This document shows, piece by piece, positions 43,885-56,011 of a DNA stretch of 64,000 nt. The notes under the pieces are model-generated. The model made no database searches, was not told the origin of the DNA, and saw only the letters and a program-made list of their open reading frames with translations. The DNA comes from Perognathus longimembris pacificus (taxonomy: Eukaryota > Chordata > Mammalia > Rodentia > Heteromyidae), in the NCBI RefSeq assembly GCF_023159225.1, contig NC_063176.1:12330463-12394462 (forward strand). The letters are read 5' to 3'. Numbering within the stretch: position 1 is the stretch's first letter; every line of letters begins with the position of its first letter. The position numbers and the translations under genes were made by a program.

Positions 43885-44150
43885 CACGTGTGTGTGTGTG
43901 TGTTTGTTTTGTTTTTGTGCCAGTCCTAGACCTTGGACTCAGGGCCTAGGCACTGTCTCTGAGATTTCTTGCTCAAGACTAGGGCTCTACCACATGAGCC
44001 ACAGCTCCACTTCCAGTGTTTGGTGATTAATTAGACAGGAGTCTTGTGGATTTCCCTGCCTGGGTTGGCTGCCAACTATTATCCACAGATGTCACCCTCC
44101 CAGCCTCCTGAGAAGCTAGGATTACACATGTGAGCCATCAATGCCCAAGT
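43885..44150 (-). repeat. B1-Geo SINE
   Basis: (TG)n at 43887-43901, antisense Geo (ttggactcagggcctaggca, catgagccacagctccactt), head ending 'attacacatgtgagccatca'. Confidence 0.87.
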
Positions 44151-44164
44151 TAATAAAAAAAAAA

Positions 44165-44400
44165 AAATTTTCTAGTCCTGGGTCTTGAACTCGGAGCCTG
44201 GGCGCTGTCCCAAGCTCCTTTTGTTCAAGGCTAGCAATCTACTACTGGAGCTACAGCACCACTTCTGGCTTTTTCTGTGATTAATTGGTGATAAGAATCT
44301 CACAGACTTTCCTGCCTGAGCTGGCTTCAAACTGCCATCCTCAGATCTCAGCCTCCCTCCCGAGTAGCTGGAATTACGCAGGTGAGCCACCAGTGCCTGG
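44165..44400 (-). repeat. B1-Geo SINE
   Basis: Direct neighbour in the same orientation as the previous copy: 'gtcttgaactcggagcctgg', 'ggagctacagcaccacttct', 'gcaggtgagccaccagtgcc'. Confidence 0.9.
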
Positions 44401-44431
44401 CTAACAAGTATTTTTAAATAAAGATGATCAT

Positions 44432-44755
44432 TGTATTAGTCAGTTTGTGATTACTTTAACAAATACCTGAGATAATCGATTTGTAAAGAAAAAGCTTGTT
44501 TTGGCTTGCCATTCTGTAGGTTCCTGTTCACGATCAGTTGACTCAGTGCTCTTGGGCCTGTGGTAAGGAAGATCATTAAGGTGGGAGCCCCTGGAGCTGG
44601 ATTCCCACAATCCCCTTTAAGGACACATCTTCCATAGCCTAAACCCTCCCACCTGGCTCCTCCTCCTAAAACTTTCACTCCTCACAATAACTCCATGGCT
44701 ACGGACCACACCTTCAGGACAAGAGTCTCTGGAGGACGCTCCAGATCCCAGCTAC
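44432..44755 (-). repeat. MaLR LTR
   Basis: Complement of a MaLR LTR: 'attagtcagtttgtgattac', 'aacaaatacctgagataatc', 'tcccacaatcccctttaagg', 'caccttcaggacaag'. Confidence 0.72.
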
Positions 44756-44759
44756 AACA

Positions 44760-45835
44760 CCCACCACTGTAACTGGAATCTCACAGTCTCTTCTGCACTC
44801 TTGAGACAGCTAAGTGTATTTCAAAGTCTATCAACAACACCCAGGACTGAGGTGTAGCTCCACAGTAGAGAGCTTGTCTAGCATGAGCAGTGCTTCAGCA
44901 CGGAAGAAAAAACACCACCACTTTTTATTAATATTACCAAGAGCACATATATTCCAACATGGCAGATGAGGAATAATGAATCAAGAGGTGTGTGTGTTTT
45001 GCTTGGTTTTTCTGATTTCTTCGGGTTCCTCTTTTCTCTTTTGGGGATTCCATCTTAGGGCCTAACTCTGGCTCCCACCTTCCACAAGCTGCTCTCAAGC
45101 CTTCCTGGCCTGAAAAATCTCTGCCTCTTCTCTTCTACTAACACTAACCAAAGTTACCTTCCCGCACTCCCTGTGGGAAGGCCATCTACTATCTTAGACC
45201 TACTTAGACCACTATTAGACCCACTTAGACCACGCCTACTTAGACCACTATTTTAAGAATCAGTTACTGGCTGATATCAGCCACTTTGCTCGAAGCTGTT
45301 TCCCCAGCCCCCAGGCATTCTTATAGCGAGAACTGGGGAGATTGGAGCAATTTCAAACGGATAAGCTCATAGAGTAACAGCAGTGAGTGTAGCTTGGTAC
45401 ACCAACTGGTACACCAATGAGTGTACGGAATAGATTGTCAGAGTGCCCAGCTCCATGGCGGGCTACAGGGCTCCTACACTAGGCAAAGGCGTCTATCTTC
45501 AATGCCTAGCTTCAGGACGGAAACCTGGATGAAGTTTGCAAGAGTGCTTCAGCATGCTGAATGTTGCTAGAGCTACCAAGTTATTCAAAAGAAGTTGGAA
45601 TGCAGAATTAGCTATACACTTTCCTAATTTCAAAACTTTGGCACCATAACCAATGCAAATTTTAAAAATCTTTGCTCCTTACTATGTATGCCAAAGAAAA
45701 CATCTACTGGACAAACAGCATACAAGCTACCAGTTGGCACATCATACAACTTCAGAGTTCATTCTCGGATTTTTGAGAGTAGAAAAAGTATGAAATGTTT
45801 CCATGTTCAGCAGTTAATCTCTGAAATCATAGTGG
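44760..45835. other. Mostly unassigned; one old ID and a short tandem
   Basis: A diverged ID monomer lies at 44849-44915 (ggtgtagctccacagtagag). At 45190-45255 the octamer cttagacc recurs four times. A possible old DNA-transposon-like stretch at 45330-45780 was not identified. Confidence 0.4.
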
Positions 45836-45871
45836 ACTGAGGATGTCGCTCAGTGGTAGATCTTCTGCCTA

Positions 45872-45903
<32 letters not shown>

Positions 45904-45920
45904 CACACACAAACACACAC
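45836..45920 (+). repeat. ID fragment with (CA)n
   Basis: 'gaggatgtcgctcagtggta' then 'cttctgcctaacacat' running into CA repeats to 45920. Confidence 0.75.
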
Positions 45921-45924
45921 TCAC

Positions 45925-46790
45925 ATCTGCACACAGCACTCTGCGTTCTGAGATAGACAAGTTGGCAGCAACAGGTTGCTCATAGTAGCCTTCAGATTTC
46001 AGGGAATACTTTATCATACATATGATTAAACCTCGTTCTTGTTGACCTTATAGAAGTTTGAACCTATCCAGTAATAGTGAAAGATTAAAGTGCTAATTTC
46101 TCACACTAAACTTTTAATCTTGGCCCAAATTGGAATCACTTTTCCCTATATTAAAATGAGCACTACCAGAATTATGGCATATAAGAATGATATGCAAGAC
46201 ATTTTTCCCAGTTAGGAAATTTGAAGATGGAAAATTCTAGTTTTTAAAAGTTAATAATAATCTATCATGCAACAGTAATAACAACAACAAAATCTTGCCA
46301 TCCCTTGGTGAACTGGATCATTCTAAACTGGTCCAGTTTCTTGGACAGACGATACCTTGGCTGAGGCTGTGTGGTTGAGGAGTTGCATCTGGAGGGCTTC
46401 CTCTCCCCTCTGTATTTGCTAGCCCTCCAGTGGGCCCCCCAGTCCTCTTCACACCGGCATCTAGTCAAGGTTCCAAAGAAAAGACAGAGGGCCAGCCAAT
46501 TGGCTCCTTCATATGGCATACACTGAGCCCTTGTAAGCACTTGTAACCTTGGGTCTATTCCAAGTACTTCCCAAGTCTCTGATTGTGTCGTGTTTAATCA
46601 CGACTCGTTGGCCTGGCTTTGAATCGATTCATTCTCTGTCCCATGTCGGCCTCCTACTGCACAGTTCTGCTGCTAGCAAGATGGCATCTTTGGGCCAGCC
46701 TATGAAGAGTGCGACTTTGTGAAGCCACTGCTACTTAGAGGTAACACATCTGCTTTTTATAGCAGCCTGGGTTTGATAGGGTCCACTTGA
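45925..46790. other. No recognised feature
   Basis: The frame at 46265-46540 (-) has no domain and no supported splice context. A moderately CpG-rich stretch lies around 46560-46660. Confidence 0.4.
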
Positions 46791-46795
46791 TCAGT

Positions 46796-47112
46796 GTCTT
46801 AGTCCATTTGATGTTGTACAACAGATTGCATATTATACAAAGAACAGAAATGTATTGCTTTGTGGTTTTGGAGGCTGAAAACCACAAAGTCAAAGAGCTA
46901 CTATCTGTGTCCGAAGGACAAAGAGGCTCCGGAGAGCAAGAGATGGAACTTGCAGGCTAGAGCCCTCTCACAATGAGCACCAATCCCTTCACGAGGGTGA
47001 AGTGACCATGACCTAACTTCCTTCTGTTAGTCCCCGCCTCCTAACAATTCTGCACTGGGGATTCAATCTCCAGCACTCTCTTGGGGGACACATTTCAAGC
47101 ATGGCTGTAAGA
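46796..47112 (-). repeat. MaLR LTR (MST/MLT1-like)
   Basis: Clear complement: 'gtcttagtccatttgatgtt', 'caaagaacagaaatgtattg', 'tttggaggctgaaaaccaca', 'gcaccaatcccttcacgagg', 'ttgggggacacatttcaagc'. Both ends of the LTR are recognisable. Confidence 0.82.
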
Positions 47113-47117
47113 ACGGA

Positions 47118-48100
47118 CACAGGTGTCTGTTTTGTTTGGATGCCGTCTCAATTTACCTGAGATTTTAACCATTGCATAGCTGATCTCAGTGGAGATTCAA
47201 AGAGCTACGGGCACTGATCCTTCTGAGATGTGGAAGCACCACAAAATGCCTGCCTCCTCCCCTCCTAATCCTTCTCGTGGATTTCAACCTTCTCATTGTC
47301 CTTCCCCTCAGTGAGCAGGAAAATATTTCTTAAAGCATGTGTTCTATCTTCTTGTGCTGTACGGCTTAAACGTTATAATCACTCTTCGAAGCACTGGTTC
47401 AATATCTCCCAAGTGAAGCTCTGAGGAATATCTAATTTGCCTTAGGTCAGTATAAGAGCTAGAAGTTAAGCTCTGAACTTCAGGTTTATGACCATTCAAG
47501 AAGTCAAACAGGAAATCTCCATAAAGATGTTCTCTTCATTAGAATCTATTCAATAATGGGGAAAATTAAAGTGGTCATTTTCAAAATAAGCTAATCATTG
47601 CTTCTTTCTTGGCATGCATTCAAATCTAGTCCAATTGCATTAATGTTTAATGTAATCTGGGTGCAACTATGTGCAAATAGACGATGTTCTCTTACGAAAT
47701 TTGAGAAGGATAATGGAAGGTATACTTTAAATGTCTCTAAAGCAACTTGAATAACCTTGAACTGACATTTTATGCATCCTTAGTTCAGGTTGTTTGCATC
47801 TAATATTCTGAGAGTCTCCTAGAAAGAAACAACACACATTAATTCAATAACCACTTTGCATGATATGCTGTTTAATTCTATTTTCCAACTTGTTCAAAAC
47901 ACTCTCTTGGGATAGTTGAGTAGTTTAAAATTTATACTTAACTGCTCATGAGAAAGCAATGACTTTAGCATATTATTTTTATAGTCTACACACTTAAATT
48001 TATTTAAATATGAATTTCATGAAGAATATAGAGAACTAGTTAGGAATTTGACAGTGAATATTTCAACAGGACATGAAAACAACGTCATTATTTCAATCCA
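47118..48100. other. AT-rich, weak MIR trace
   Basis: A faint antisense MIR-like stretch at 47405-47500 (ttgccttaggtcagtataag). Otherwise unique. Confidence 0.4.
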
Positions 48101-48107
48101 ACCTAAA

Positions 48108-48220
48108 GAAGCAAGGAGAGAAGGAGGGAGGAAAGAGGGAAGGAAAGAAGGAAGGGAGAAAGAACAGAAGAGAGGAAAGGAGGGTGGAAGGAAAGGAGAG
48201 AGGGAGGGAGGGAGGGGAAA
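48108..48220 (+). repeat. Purine-only (GGAA/GGGA)n tract
   Basis: About 110 bp almost wholly of A and G on the plus strand. Frames at 48048-48270 and the antisense 48017-48340 read it as low-complexity peptide and are not genes. Confidence 0.92.
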
Positions 48221-48249
48221 TAATGATACTATGTTTAAAAAGTAAAATG

Positions 48250-48940
48250 AAGACCTCTGAGAGATCTTAGAATGTTTACCAAAAACAAAACAAAACAAAA
48301 AAAGACTTTGGAAGCTTAAACTAAGTCCCCTCAAATACACGAAGGACTGACATCCGTCTCCTGTATAGATCCATGAGAAGCAGAACAGGTGTTAACACAT
48401 GGAGAATACTAGCCATCAGATCTGTTCTCCAGCTGATGACAAGGCAGAACTCGGACAGTCAAAGCTGACCAAAAGATGGGCTTGGGACTGAGTCTCCATC
48501 ACAACAAAGACTAAGTAGAGTCAGGCGCCTGGCTGATGGGGATGCCATATAGAAGATTCCACCATTGGGTGGTTAGCTGGAATGGTTGGAGAGAGAGTGA
48601 AAGAGAGAGAGGGCCTGTGTGTGTACTGGGGCTCGAACTCAGAGCCTCGCATTGGCTTAGCTTTATCCTTCACACGATGTGTGCATCCTGGAGCCCTTTC
48701 AGCTCGGATAGACATGCACGTGCTCACTGAGCACCCAGAGCACAGCCTGACAAGATCCCGCCACTACTCGGCCTTCTACCTTTATCACTAACTCACTCCC
48801 AAGGAAACTTCCAGAGACTGCCTCTGGAACCTAGAGACAATAGGCTGGGAGAGGCAGACACAGAAAAGGAAGCAGAGAGTAAAAAGAATGGAAAGATCGT
48901 TGTGTAAAACGTGGAGATCTATACTTTTCTAATGTTTTTT
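48250..48940. other. Mostly unique, with a Geo-like fragment
   Basis: A short antisense SINE-like piece lies at 48610-48660 (gtactggggctcgaactcag). Nothing else recognised. Confidence 0.45.
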
Positions 48941-48944
48941 AAAC

Positions 48945-49130
48945 GGGGCTGGGAATGTGGCTTAGTGGTAGAGTGCTTGCCTAGCATGCAGGAAGCCCTG
49001 GGTTCGATTCCTCAGCACCACATACATAGAAAAAGCTGGAAGTGGCGCTGTGGCTCTAAAGGTAGAGTGCTAGCCTTGAGCAAAAAGAAGCCAGAGACAG
49101 TGCCTTGAGTCCAAACCCCAGGACTGGCAA
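48945..49130 (+). repeat. IDL-Geo SINE
   Basis: ggggctgggaatgtggctta head; Geo slightly shortened (gacagtgccttgagtccaaa lacks the usual 'ctcaggcc'). A tail, and a T/A-rich flank that hides any TSD. Confidence 0.92.
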
Positions 49131-49139
49131 AAAAAAATT

Positions 49140-50625
49140 TTTTAATAAATAAATATGTATTTTTCAAAAGCCTTTGAAAGCATAAGAGACCAAAAAAAAA
49201 AAAAAAAACCACTTTTAATCTTCTGTACCTGAATATGGCAAAGGAATTGTGGCTGGAGGCTGGGATCCGTGTTCTGGGCCTCTGAATTTGGATCAACAGC
49301 CTCTGAACTCAAAGTGGAGTTCCTCTCTCTCCCTTAAGCATCTTCTACTTGCTTCCTTCCCAGCCCCATTGACTCCATTACTTCACCTTCCTCTCCTCCT
49401 TGTACCAGTGCCCAGATTGGACCCTGAGGAGTCCTCTCTGGCCAGCCCTTGCTTGCACAGAGTGAGTAACTGCTCTGTGTTAGGATTGTGAGGCCTCCTG
49501 TTCCTGCCTCCTCAGGGAACCCTGCTATCTTCCCAAGGGAAGTGAATGTCCCTTCTGTATGGAGACGGCAACATTCATTTTCTTTTCTGGTGACACAGCG
49601 ACCTCTACTGGTTGAAATGAGATGTTACTGCCTTTTCTAGTTTTGTCTTGGCCTGTGTTTAATTCCGCGTCTCAAAATATAACTGCCAAGTTGATTCAGT
49701 TTACCTTCACTTCTTGTGATAGCTTCTATTGATTCCATCCTGCAATAAATTCTATCTTTATTTCATTAAACCTGGAGGTTTTGAAAATCCCTTCCCCATA
49801 AGTTGATGGACTCCAGAAACAAAAGAAAACATGGTTTGGTTACGGTGGGTTTTATGATTCATTGGTCTCATGCTGACAGAGAAGATGATGATTTTCATAT
49901 TTTCTTGAAAAATACTAGTGGGCAGTAACCACAAGACTGCTACATTTTGAATGCCAGCTGGTAGCACAAAACAACATTTGCTTAACTCCTTGGTTGAGCG
50001 CTTTCATTGATTGAACATACATAGCTACCCAACCATGACACAAGGCAATCTATGACTTACACACCCAGAAAGCACTTTAAGGTTTTACAAGGACCCACAA
50101 TTTTAAAAGTCAACAGTCTAAGCTTCCTGGACCATTGTCCCTCTAAAACCATTAACATGTACCTATTGAATACATTTTTATTTAGGGAATCTTCTATATA
50201 AAAGGCTTGAACTGGTATGGGGAACAGAAAGACTAGGTAATAATTTTGAAATGGGAGAAAACAGCCATGTCTCAGATGTGACAATACTAAATGTATATAA
50301 TTAGAGCCTCCCACCTGATCCTATGAGTAAAATAATTTATTTAGTAGATGTGCTTCTCTTGCTGAGTTTGATCTTACAGTGATATCCAAATGTTAGCATA
50401 TCCATAAAACCTTATGATTGTGAAGATCACCCTATCTCCTCAACCTCTGCCCCATTCATAATCTGCTTCAGGCAAAAGTGAACCCTTAGAGCAACTTACA
50501 TGATAGCTCTGTGGTGCTTACTTTAGCCAAAGGGGATGACCAGCCTTCAGTTTACCTAATGCTCACGTCTCCTTAGAGAAAATAAGGGAAGCTGTAGTCT
50601 CAATAATCTCAGGAGTCATCCTTAA
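49140..50625. other. No recognised feature
   Basis: Unique. The pyrimidine-rich 49320-49420 stretch carries an open frame (49249-49491 +) with no domain. Confidence 0.45.
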
Positions 50626-50628
50626 ACC

Positions 50629-50820
50629 CAGATGTGGAGGATTTAGCTTGGTGATGGAGTGCTTGCGTAGAATACACAAGGTAGTGGGGTGATCCCCCAA
50701 CATGGGGGAGAGAGACAGAGAGAGAAAGAGAGGGAGAGAGAGGAAGAAAGAGGAGGAGGAGGAGGAGGAGGAGGAGGAGGAGGAGGAGGAGGAGGAAGAG
50801 GAGGAGGAGGAGGAGGAGAT
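50629..50820 (+). repeat. ID monomer with (GA)n and (GGA)n tail
   Basis: ID-like 'atttagcttggtgatggagt' and 'ggtagtggggtgatccccca', then GA-rich sequence and (GGA)n at 50752-50818. The Glu-rich open frame at 50702-50974 is a translation of this tract. Confidence 0.85.
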
Positions 50821-50829
50821 AAGAAAATG

Positions 50830-51905
50830 TATGGGAAAGGATAGTCAATGTATGCATGTCAAAATGGAATCAGATAACTTGAGAGGATGGATGGAGTTGA
50901 TGGAGAAGAATGATTTTAAAAAAGGAGATGCTGATCAAGATTCATCGTACTCAGAAAGTGACATATTGAATTAAAACCCCTCTGTAAAACTACTTAAAGA
51001 TACTTTTTAAATTGATGGAAACGGAAAGGGCAATTCCATGAATGTATGCACCCATGTATGTGTCTTCGAGCGTTTCATGCCTACAAACAGCAGGAAATAA
51101 AGAGCACACCTTATTTGAAAGGTAGACTTATTCTGATGCTGACGCAAGTGGAGGACAATTGAAACAAGACAATATTGCCACCTTGTGGTTCTTGCACCAT
51201 TGAATTTTGAGTGTATAGGCATCTCACCTCCCTCTCTTTAGACTTTGCAAACCAAGCTATTACTCATTATATTTATTCATCGTTTCCCTTGAAAAGTCAA
51301 TCTCCTGAGACTCTGAACTGTTTTTATTGTGTGTATGTTTTTAACTGAATTCCCATCTGTTTACCTTCATCTTTCTGACAGTGAAATGCCTTAACCTGAA
51401 TACAATATCCCAGGCTTCTGAGAAAGGTTTTCATGACTTCCTAATAAGAAAGAACTTGCCTAGGTTTTGAAAATAGTCTGTTTTGAGAATAGTAAATTCA
51501 CAACTCAGATCCTTTTAAAGTCTTACCACAACTCTCCTTTTATTTATTGGAATGCCTCTTTCCCTTCAAAGATCTCTTTTCCAGATATGATTGCTGTAAC
51601 ATCTTGACCCTTTCGGTAACCTTAATCTAATTATTTTTTTCTATTTTTCCATGAGTTTTCTCTCAGCGTTTTCTTTTTGTGTTAATGCTTTCTTTTAACT
51701 GTTTCTTTTTCTCATTATCCAATGTTTCTATGACCCCGATACTTTTGAGAAAATAGCCTTACTTTATTGTGACCCTCTTCAGCTGTATGGTTTTTCTTTT
51801 TCTTGCAAAGTGCTCAAAGCCAGTAACAAATGCCAAGGTCATACATAAACACATCTCTGATTGTCACTAAAGAATAAAGGGAGACTGGAAATGGGAAATA
51901 TTTTT
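50830..51905. other. No recognised feature
   Basis: AT-rich unique sequence. Confidence 0.5.
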
Positions 51906-51914
51906 TCTGTCTGT

Positions 51915-52138
51915 AGTGGAGCTTGAACTCAGGACCTGGGTGCTGTCCCTGAGCCTCTTTGTGTTCAAGGATAGCACTCTACCACTTGAGCCACAGCACC
52001 ACTTCCAGTTTTTTTAGGGGTTAATTGGAGATAAGTGTCTCATGGGGACTTTTCTGCCTGGGCTGGCTTTGAACCATGATCCTCAGATCTCAGCCTCCTG
52101 AATAGCTAGGATTATAGGCATGAGTCACCAGCATCTGG
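51915..52138 (-). repeat. B1-Geo SINE
   Basis: 'gagcttgaactcaggacctg', 'cacttgagccacagcaccac', linker, head ending 'attataggcatgagtcacca'. Confidence 0.9.
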
Positions 52139-52144
52139 CTGGAA

Positions 52145-53045
52145 AATATTTTTAAGAATCCTAAAGTGCTCAATATTGATTGGAATTATACATCAGAAGT
52201 ACCACCCTTCCTTCTGTTTTCAGTGAAATGGTTTGGCCCTTTGGCTATATCTCTTTTTCCATCAACTTAAAATTTTAAACCTTTCCCAGTTTCATAGGAC
52301 GTGAATTTTCCGAATGTGGTGGAATTTATCTTCCTTAAAAATCTTTTTTAAAAAATCTCTGGCTCAGTTGCTGTACTTTCTTTTTCCCTCCCAAAGGGTA
52401 TCAGCAAAAGTTTGCTTAACAACCCGTATCTCAACTCCACAGTCGGTCAGCTTGCATCGCTGCTTAGCTTCACTGTTTTTAAATCTTTGCCTTTCTCTTT
52501 CTTCTGATTGAGGGCTAGATATTTCTTCATCTTAACGTTAGCCAGGCTTTACACAGTCAGCATCATACATAAAGTTTTCATTTCTAATGGAAAACTGTCT
52601 CGTGGTTGATAAAAGACTGTCTGCCTGGGAGGACTGAAAGCTAATCCAAGACTGCCCTCTGGCCAGCCCAGGCTTCACCCACGGGGGAAAGGAGGGAGGC
52701 CAAGTGGCTTGTTGGTACCACTTCCACAGATGTGTCCTCAGTGACTATATAACCAGGGCCCTGCCCTGCCTTACAGGAGCTGAGGACCTATCAGTGGCAT
52801 AGCTACAGTAACCTCAAGTCTGGATGTGGCTCAATCCTTTTTTTCCGCCAAGCACCTTTTGGATATTATTCACGGGCCACACAGAACTAGCAGTACAGGC
52901 AGGTGGCTATGGCCTTTGACAAGAAGCAGACGTGTCTGTCCTGTCAGCTGCCAAATGACTTCCAGAGCTAACATGGCCCAGGGACTAGACATGCCCCATT
53001 CTACACCTTGCTAGACCAGACATGATTTGAGCCCTTTAGCAGTGT
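52145..53045. other. No recognised feature
   Basis: Unique sequence; 'gtgactatataaccagggcc' at 52740-52759 is TATA-like but stands alone. Confidence 0.4.
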
Positions 53046-53049
53046 GGAC

Positions 53050-53172
53050 GCTTTCACAGCAATCCCGTATGGTACATACTTATCATTCCATTCCAAAGAT
53101 GAAGAAACTGAGGTACAAAAAATTAAACAACCCACCTGAGGAACTGTGTCTTGTAGGTGGCAGGCAGAGCAC
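53050..53172 (-). repeat. MIR SINE, antisense
   Basis: 'ttccaaagatgaagaaactg', 'aggtacaaaaaattaaacaa' and 'ttgtaggtggcaggcagagc' are the complement of MIR. Confidence 0.75.
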
Positions 53173-53174
53173 AG

Positions 53175-53997
53175 GACATCTCTTCTGAGGCTGTGTTTCT
53201 GGTCATTATGTAGCTTCTTTTGTGACTATTTATCAGTTACATTATTATAGAATAAGCAGATGCATTTGTTGCTTCTGGACAAACACACATCATCAAACTA
53301 TACATGTTGGAGTCTATCTTGACCTTCTCTCTGGAAAGATAACATTATCTCCACACATTCAGTCTCAAAGTCAAGTCATTCTCTAAGGAAAAATACCAAC
53401 TCTCACTCCCCTCCACCTCAAGAACCACAGGGTTTTGAATAGCACAACCTTGCATGTGTTCTGCTCACGATATGTTTCTCTAAGCTGCATGTGTTCTGCT
53501 CACGGGATGTTTCTCTACATTCCTTTCTGTATCTAGTGGGATTTAAGCATGTGTGAGGGCAGGATGCAGAGTAAACACCTTTCCGTTTAGCAGATCTGTT
53601 CTGTTCCCATTTGCCTGGGCCTGCCTTTTGCTTTCCAAGAGCCTCTGGGTTGGAGACATTAGGCCAAGAGCCTGGCGCAAGGTGGGCAACACAGCACACA
53701 AAGGCTGCCGCTGCAGTGTGTCTGGCTCTTCTTGAGTCACATGGCAGCTTGCCACAGCAGGTCACGCAGGCCCTCGGAAGATTGTCCATCTTCTCCTAAG
53801 GAACCTCTGCGAGTCCACAGTACAAGAAACGCTGAGGAGCATTTAGCTCAAGAAATGAGACCATCATCTCCCTCCATTCTATCACACTGCAATGTTAGCA
53901 AAACAGCAGCATAACCCAGCAGAGAAAGGCATTTCTGACTCTCCTTAATGAATTTTTGCTAGTGAGGTATAAAAGAAAAAAAAGGCATTAGGAATTG
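53175..53997. other. Unique sequence with a 35-bp tandem
   Basis: Two 35-bp units at 53451-53485 and 53486-53520 (tgcatgtgttctgctcacga / ...cacggg). The frame at 53418-53789 (-) starts inside the tandem and has no domain. Confidence 0.5.
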
Positions 53998-53999
53998 TC

Positions 54000-54540
54000 A
54001 CTGAAGCCACAATCTAACCAACTGGACAGGGACGGCTGTTTCCGCTGTGGAAGCCCCGGCTAGCCCTGGAGAGTCCGCAGTGAGTTGAAGCGCTTTACAG
54101 AGGTTGCGGAGATGCAGAACACAGGCCCTGAAGAAGCAGGTGTCAGGCGTGCAGGTGTCAGCGTCTACACTTCCAGCTGAGGGTCAGGACAGGCTCAGAT
54201 GCTGGCCTTCCAGAGCTGCGGATACCTCCGCTGATTTTCAGAAGAGAGCACGTTTCAAAGTTGGGGGTGGAGGATAGAATCATTGAGCACGTAAGTTTAG
54301 ATGGGGAAAATCCAAGGTAAGTTCAATTTATAAAATAATGTATGGGTATTATAGATTGAATGGCTTGGTATGCTGTCATTGTAACTTCCAGGGTACCGGC
54401 CTTTCGTCATTACAATGAGACACCCACACGAGCTGTGGAGGAGCTCATCGTTCTGTGGACTCCACAGCAAAATAGCTTGGCCTAGGCGCTGTGAGGCCCA
54501 CGCGGCTGCGTCAGGCAATCACGCGAATGTCTGTGCAATG
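54000..54540. other. Higher-GC, CpG-bearing stretch
   Basis: GC and CpG rise at 54020-54260 relative to flanks. Consensus-like splice donors (AAG|GTAAGT at 54317-54322; ACGTAAGT near 54290) follow. No start codon context, acceptor or reading frame makes an exon call safe. Confidence 0.3.
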
Positions 54541-54544
54541 TGCA

Positions 54545-54695
54545 AAGGTTCAGCTTCAGGGCAGGTGGCAGAGACCTGAGGAGCACGGCTCAAAGCCCGT
54601 CTCGGCAGAAAAGTCCGGGAGACTCTCATCACCAAGTAATCAGCAAAGAGCTAGAGGTGTGGCTGGAGTAACAGAGGGCCAAGCAAGAGCATAAC
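54545..54695 (+). repeat. B1-Geo SINE, diverged
   Basis: 'gaggagcacggctcaaagcc', 'tcggcagaaaagtccgggag', then a weak Geo (gaggtgtggctggagtaaca). Confidence 0.68.
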
Positions 54696-54704
54696 ACCAT
54701 CTAT

Positions 54705-55325
54705 GTTTTAAAATACTGAACAAGATGGACTCCTAAGGGAAAAGAGCTGACTCATGAAACTATAGGAAGTGAGAGCATGCAAACTACCTTTCCTTTGGCT
54801 TTAGAAATGATTTAACTTAGCATGAGCAAAGTAAGAGAACAGTTCTCAATAGTGTTGGTGTCACTAGAGTCACTTTAAAACCAATCCTAGTGTGGGTTTG
54901 TTTTTGTCTTAAAAGCTACTAAATATCATAAATGCAAGTATGTAATATTTTAAGAGGAAATAAAGCCATTAGAGATTTCAAACTAGACATGAGAAAGCTA
55001 CTGGCTTAATTTCAGATTAAAGTCCTGCATTACATTGGCTGGAGAAACCTACATAATAGCTGAGGGACTCCCAAAAGTCATTTGGGCCACATTGATGAAT
55101 ACCTACCAGATGAAAAGTAAAGGATAATGATAAAAAGATGTTGTGTGGAGACAGGGACCTACCTCTTAATTCATATGTTAAAGTGTACTTATGCCTTACA
55201 AATGGATGAATCTACAAACCTGGCTAGACTTGTTATTTTGATTGCATTTGTTGGGCATTAGCATTAACTAAAAAAAAAAAAAAGGTCCTGTTTATGAGTT
55301 TGGCAATAAAGTCAAAATAAAACAA
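54705..55325. other. No recognised feature
   Basis: AT-rich unique sequence. Confidence 0.5.
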
Positions 55326-55329
55326 CGAC

Positions 55330-55360
55330 TAGGGCATGGGACCTTGAGTTCAAACTCCAG

Positions 55361-55416
<56 letters not shown>

Positions 55417-55419
55417 CAG
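55330..55419 (+). repeat. Geo 3' end with (CA)n tail
   Basis: 'gggaccttgagttcaaactc', 'cagaac' and then about 28 CA units. Only the last 35 bp of the SINE remain. Confidence 0.75.
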
Positions 55420-55424
55420 CGCAT

Positions 55425-56005
55425 TTGATGGGTTCCCGCTCCTTCTGTTGTAACAACCCTCCAGAAGAACTGTAAGGAGTCTTAGGGGAACTTTCTTCCA
55501 AGGCCACGCCTCCAGTGACTTCCCACTGAGCCTCAGACCTTATGGGCCAGCGCCACCTTGAGGCCAACCCTCCATTCACATGAGCCTCTTGGGAAAGACA
55601 GTTAAGCCAGATTTGTGCCACCGCGCCACAGTAAGAGAAAACAGGGCTTTTAGTTGGTTCTTATGGTTTTGGTGGCCATATAACAAGAAACCACAAGAGC
55701 TCCTCCCCCCCCTTCCTGAGGTCAGAGCACAAGTACAGCATCAAGAGACGAGGAAGCCAGCCCCAACCAGTACCAAGCCTATCAGAATCTTGGTTTTGCA
55801 TCTTCCAGTCTTTAAAACTGAAAGAACTACATTTCTATTCTTTATTCGCCACCCAGTCTGTAGTATTTTTTTTTTTTACAAAAGACAACTTACTAGTAAG
55901 AGGGTCTCAATGAGAAATCACAAAAATAATATTTTTTTCACAGAAGCCTATCAAATGTCTTGTTATTCTATTATAGGTTTGGGTCACTGTGTTAAAGGCT
56001 GTAAT
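55425..56005. other. No recognised feature
   Basis: The frame at 55580-56023 (+, 147 codons) is the longest in this part but shows no conserved domain, and its C-terminal part enters SINE sequence. Confidence 0.45.
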
Positions 56006-56011
56006 TGTACC

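Noticed and set aside
46265..46540. 91-codon minus-strand frame as an exon
   Set aside because: No recognised domain and no clear splice signals at its ends.
50702..50974. Glutamate-rich open frame (poly-E)
   Set aside because: It translates the (GGA)n tract that grew from an ID tail; no conserved flanks.
52740..52760. TATA-like 'actatataacc' as a core promoter
   Set aside because: Isolated motif in unique sequence; no polyadenylation signal or frame follows in a sensible place.
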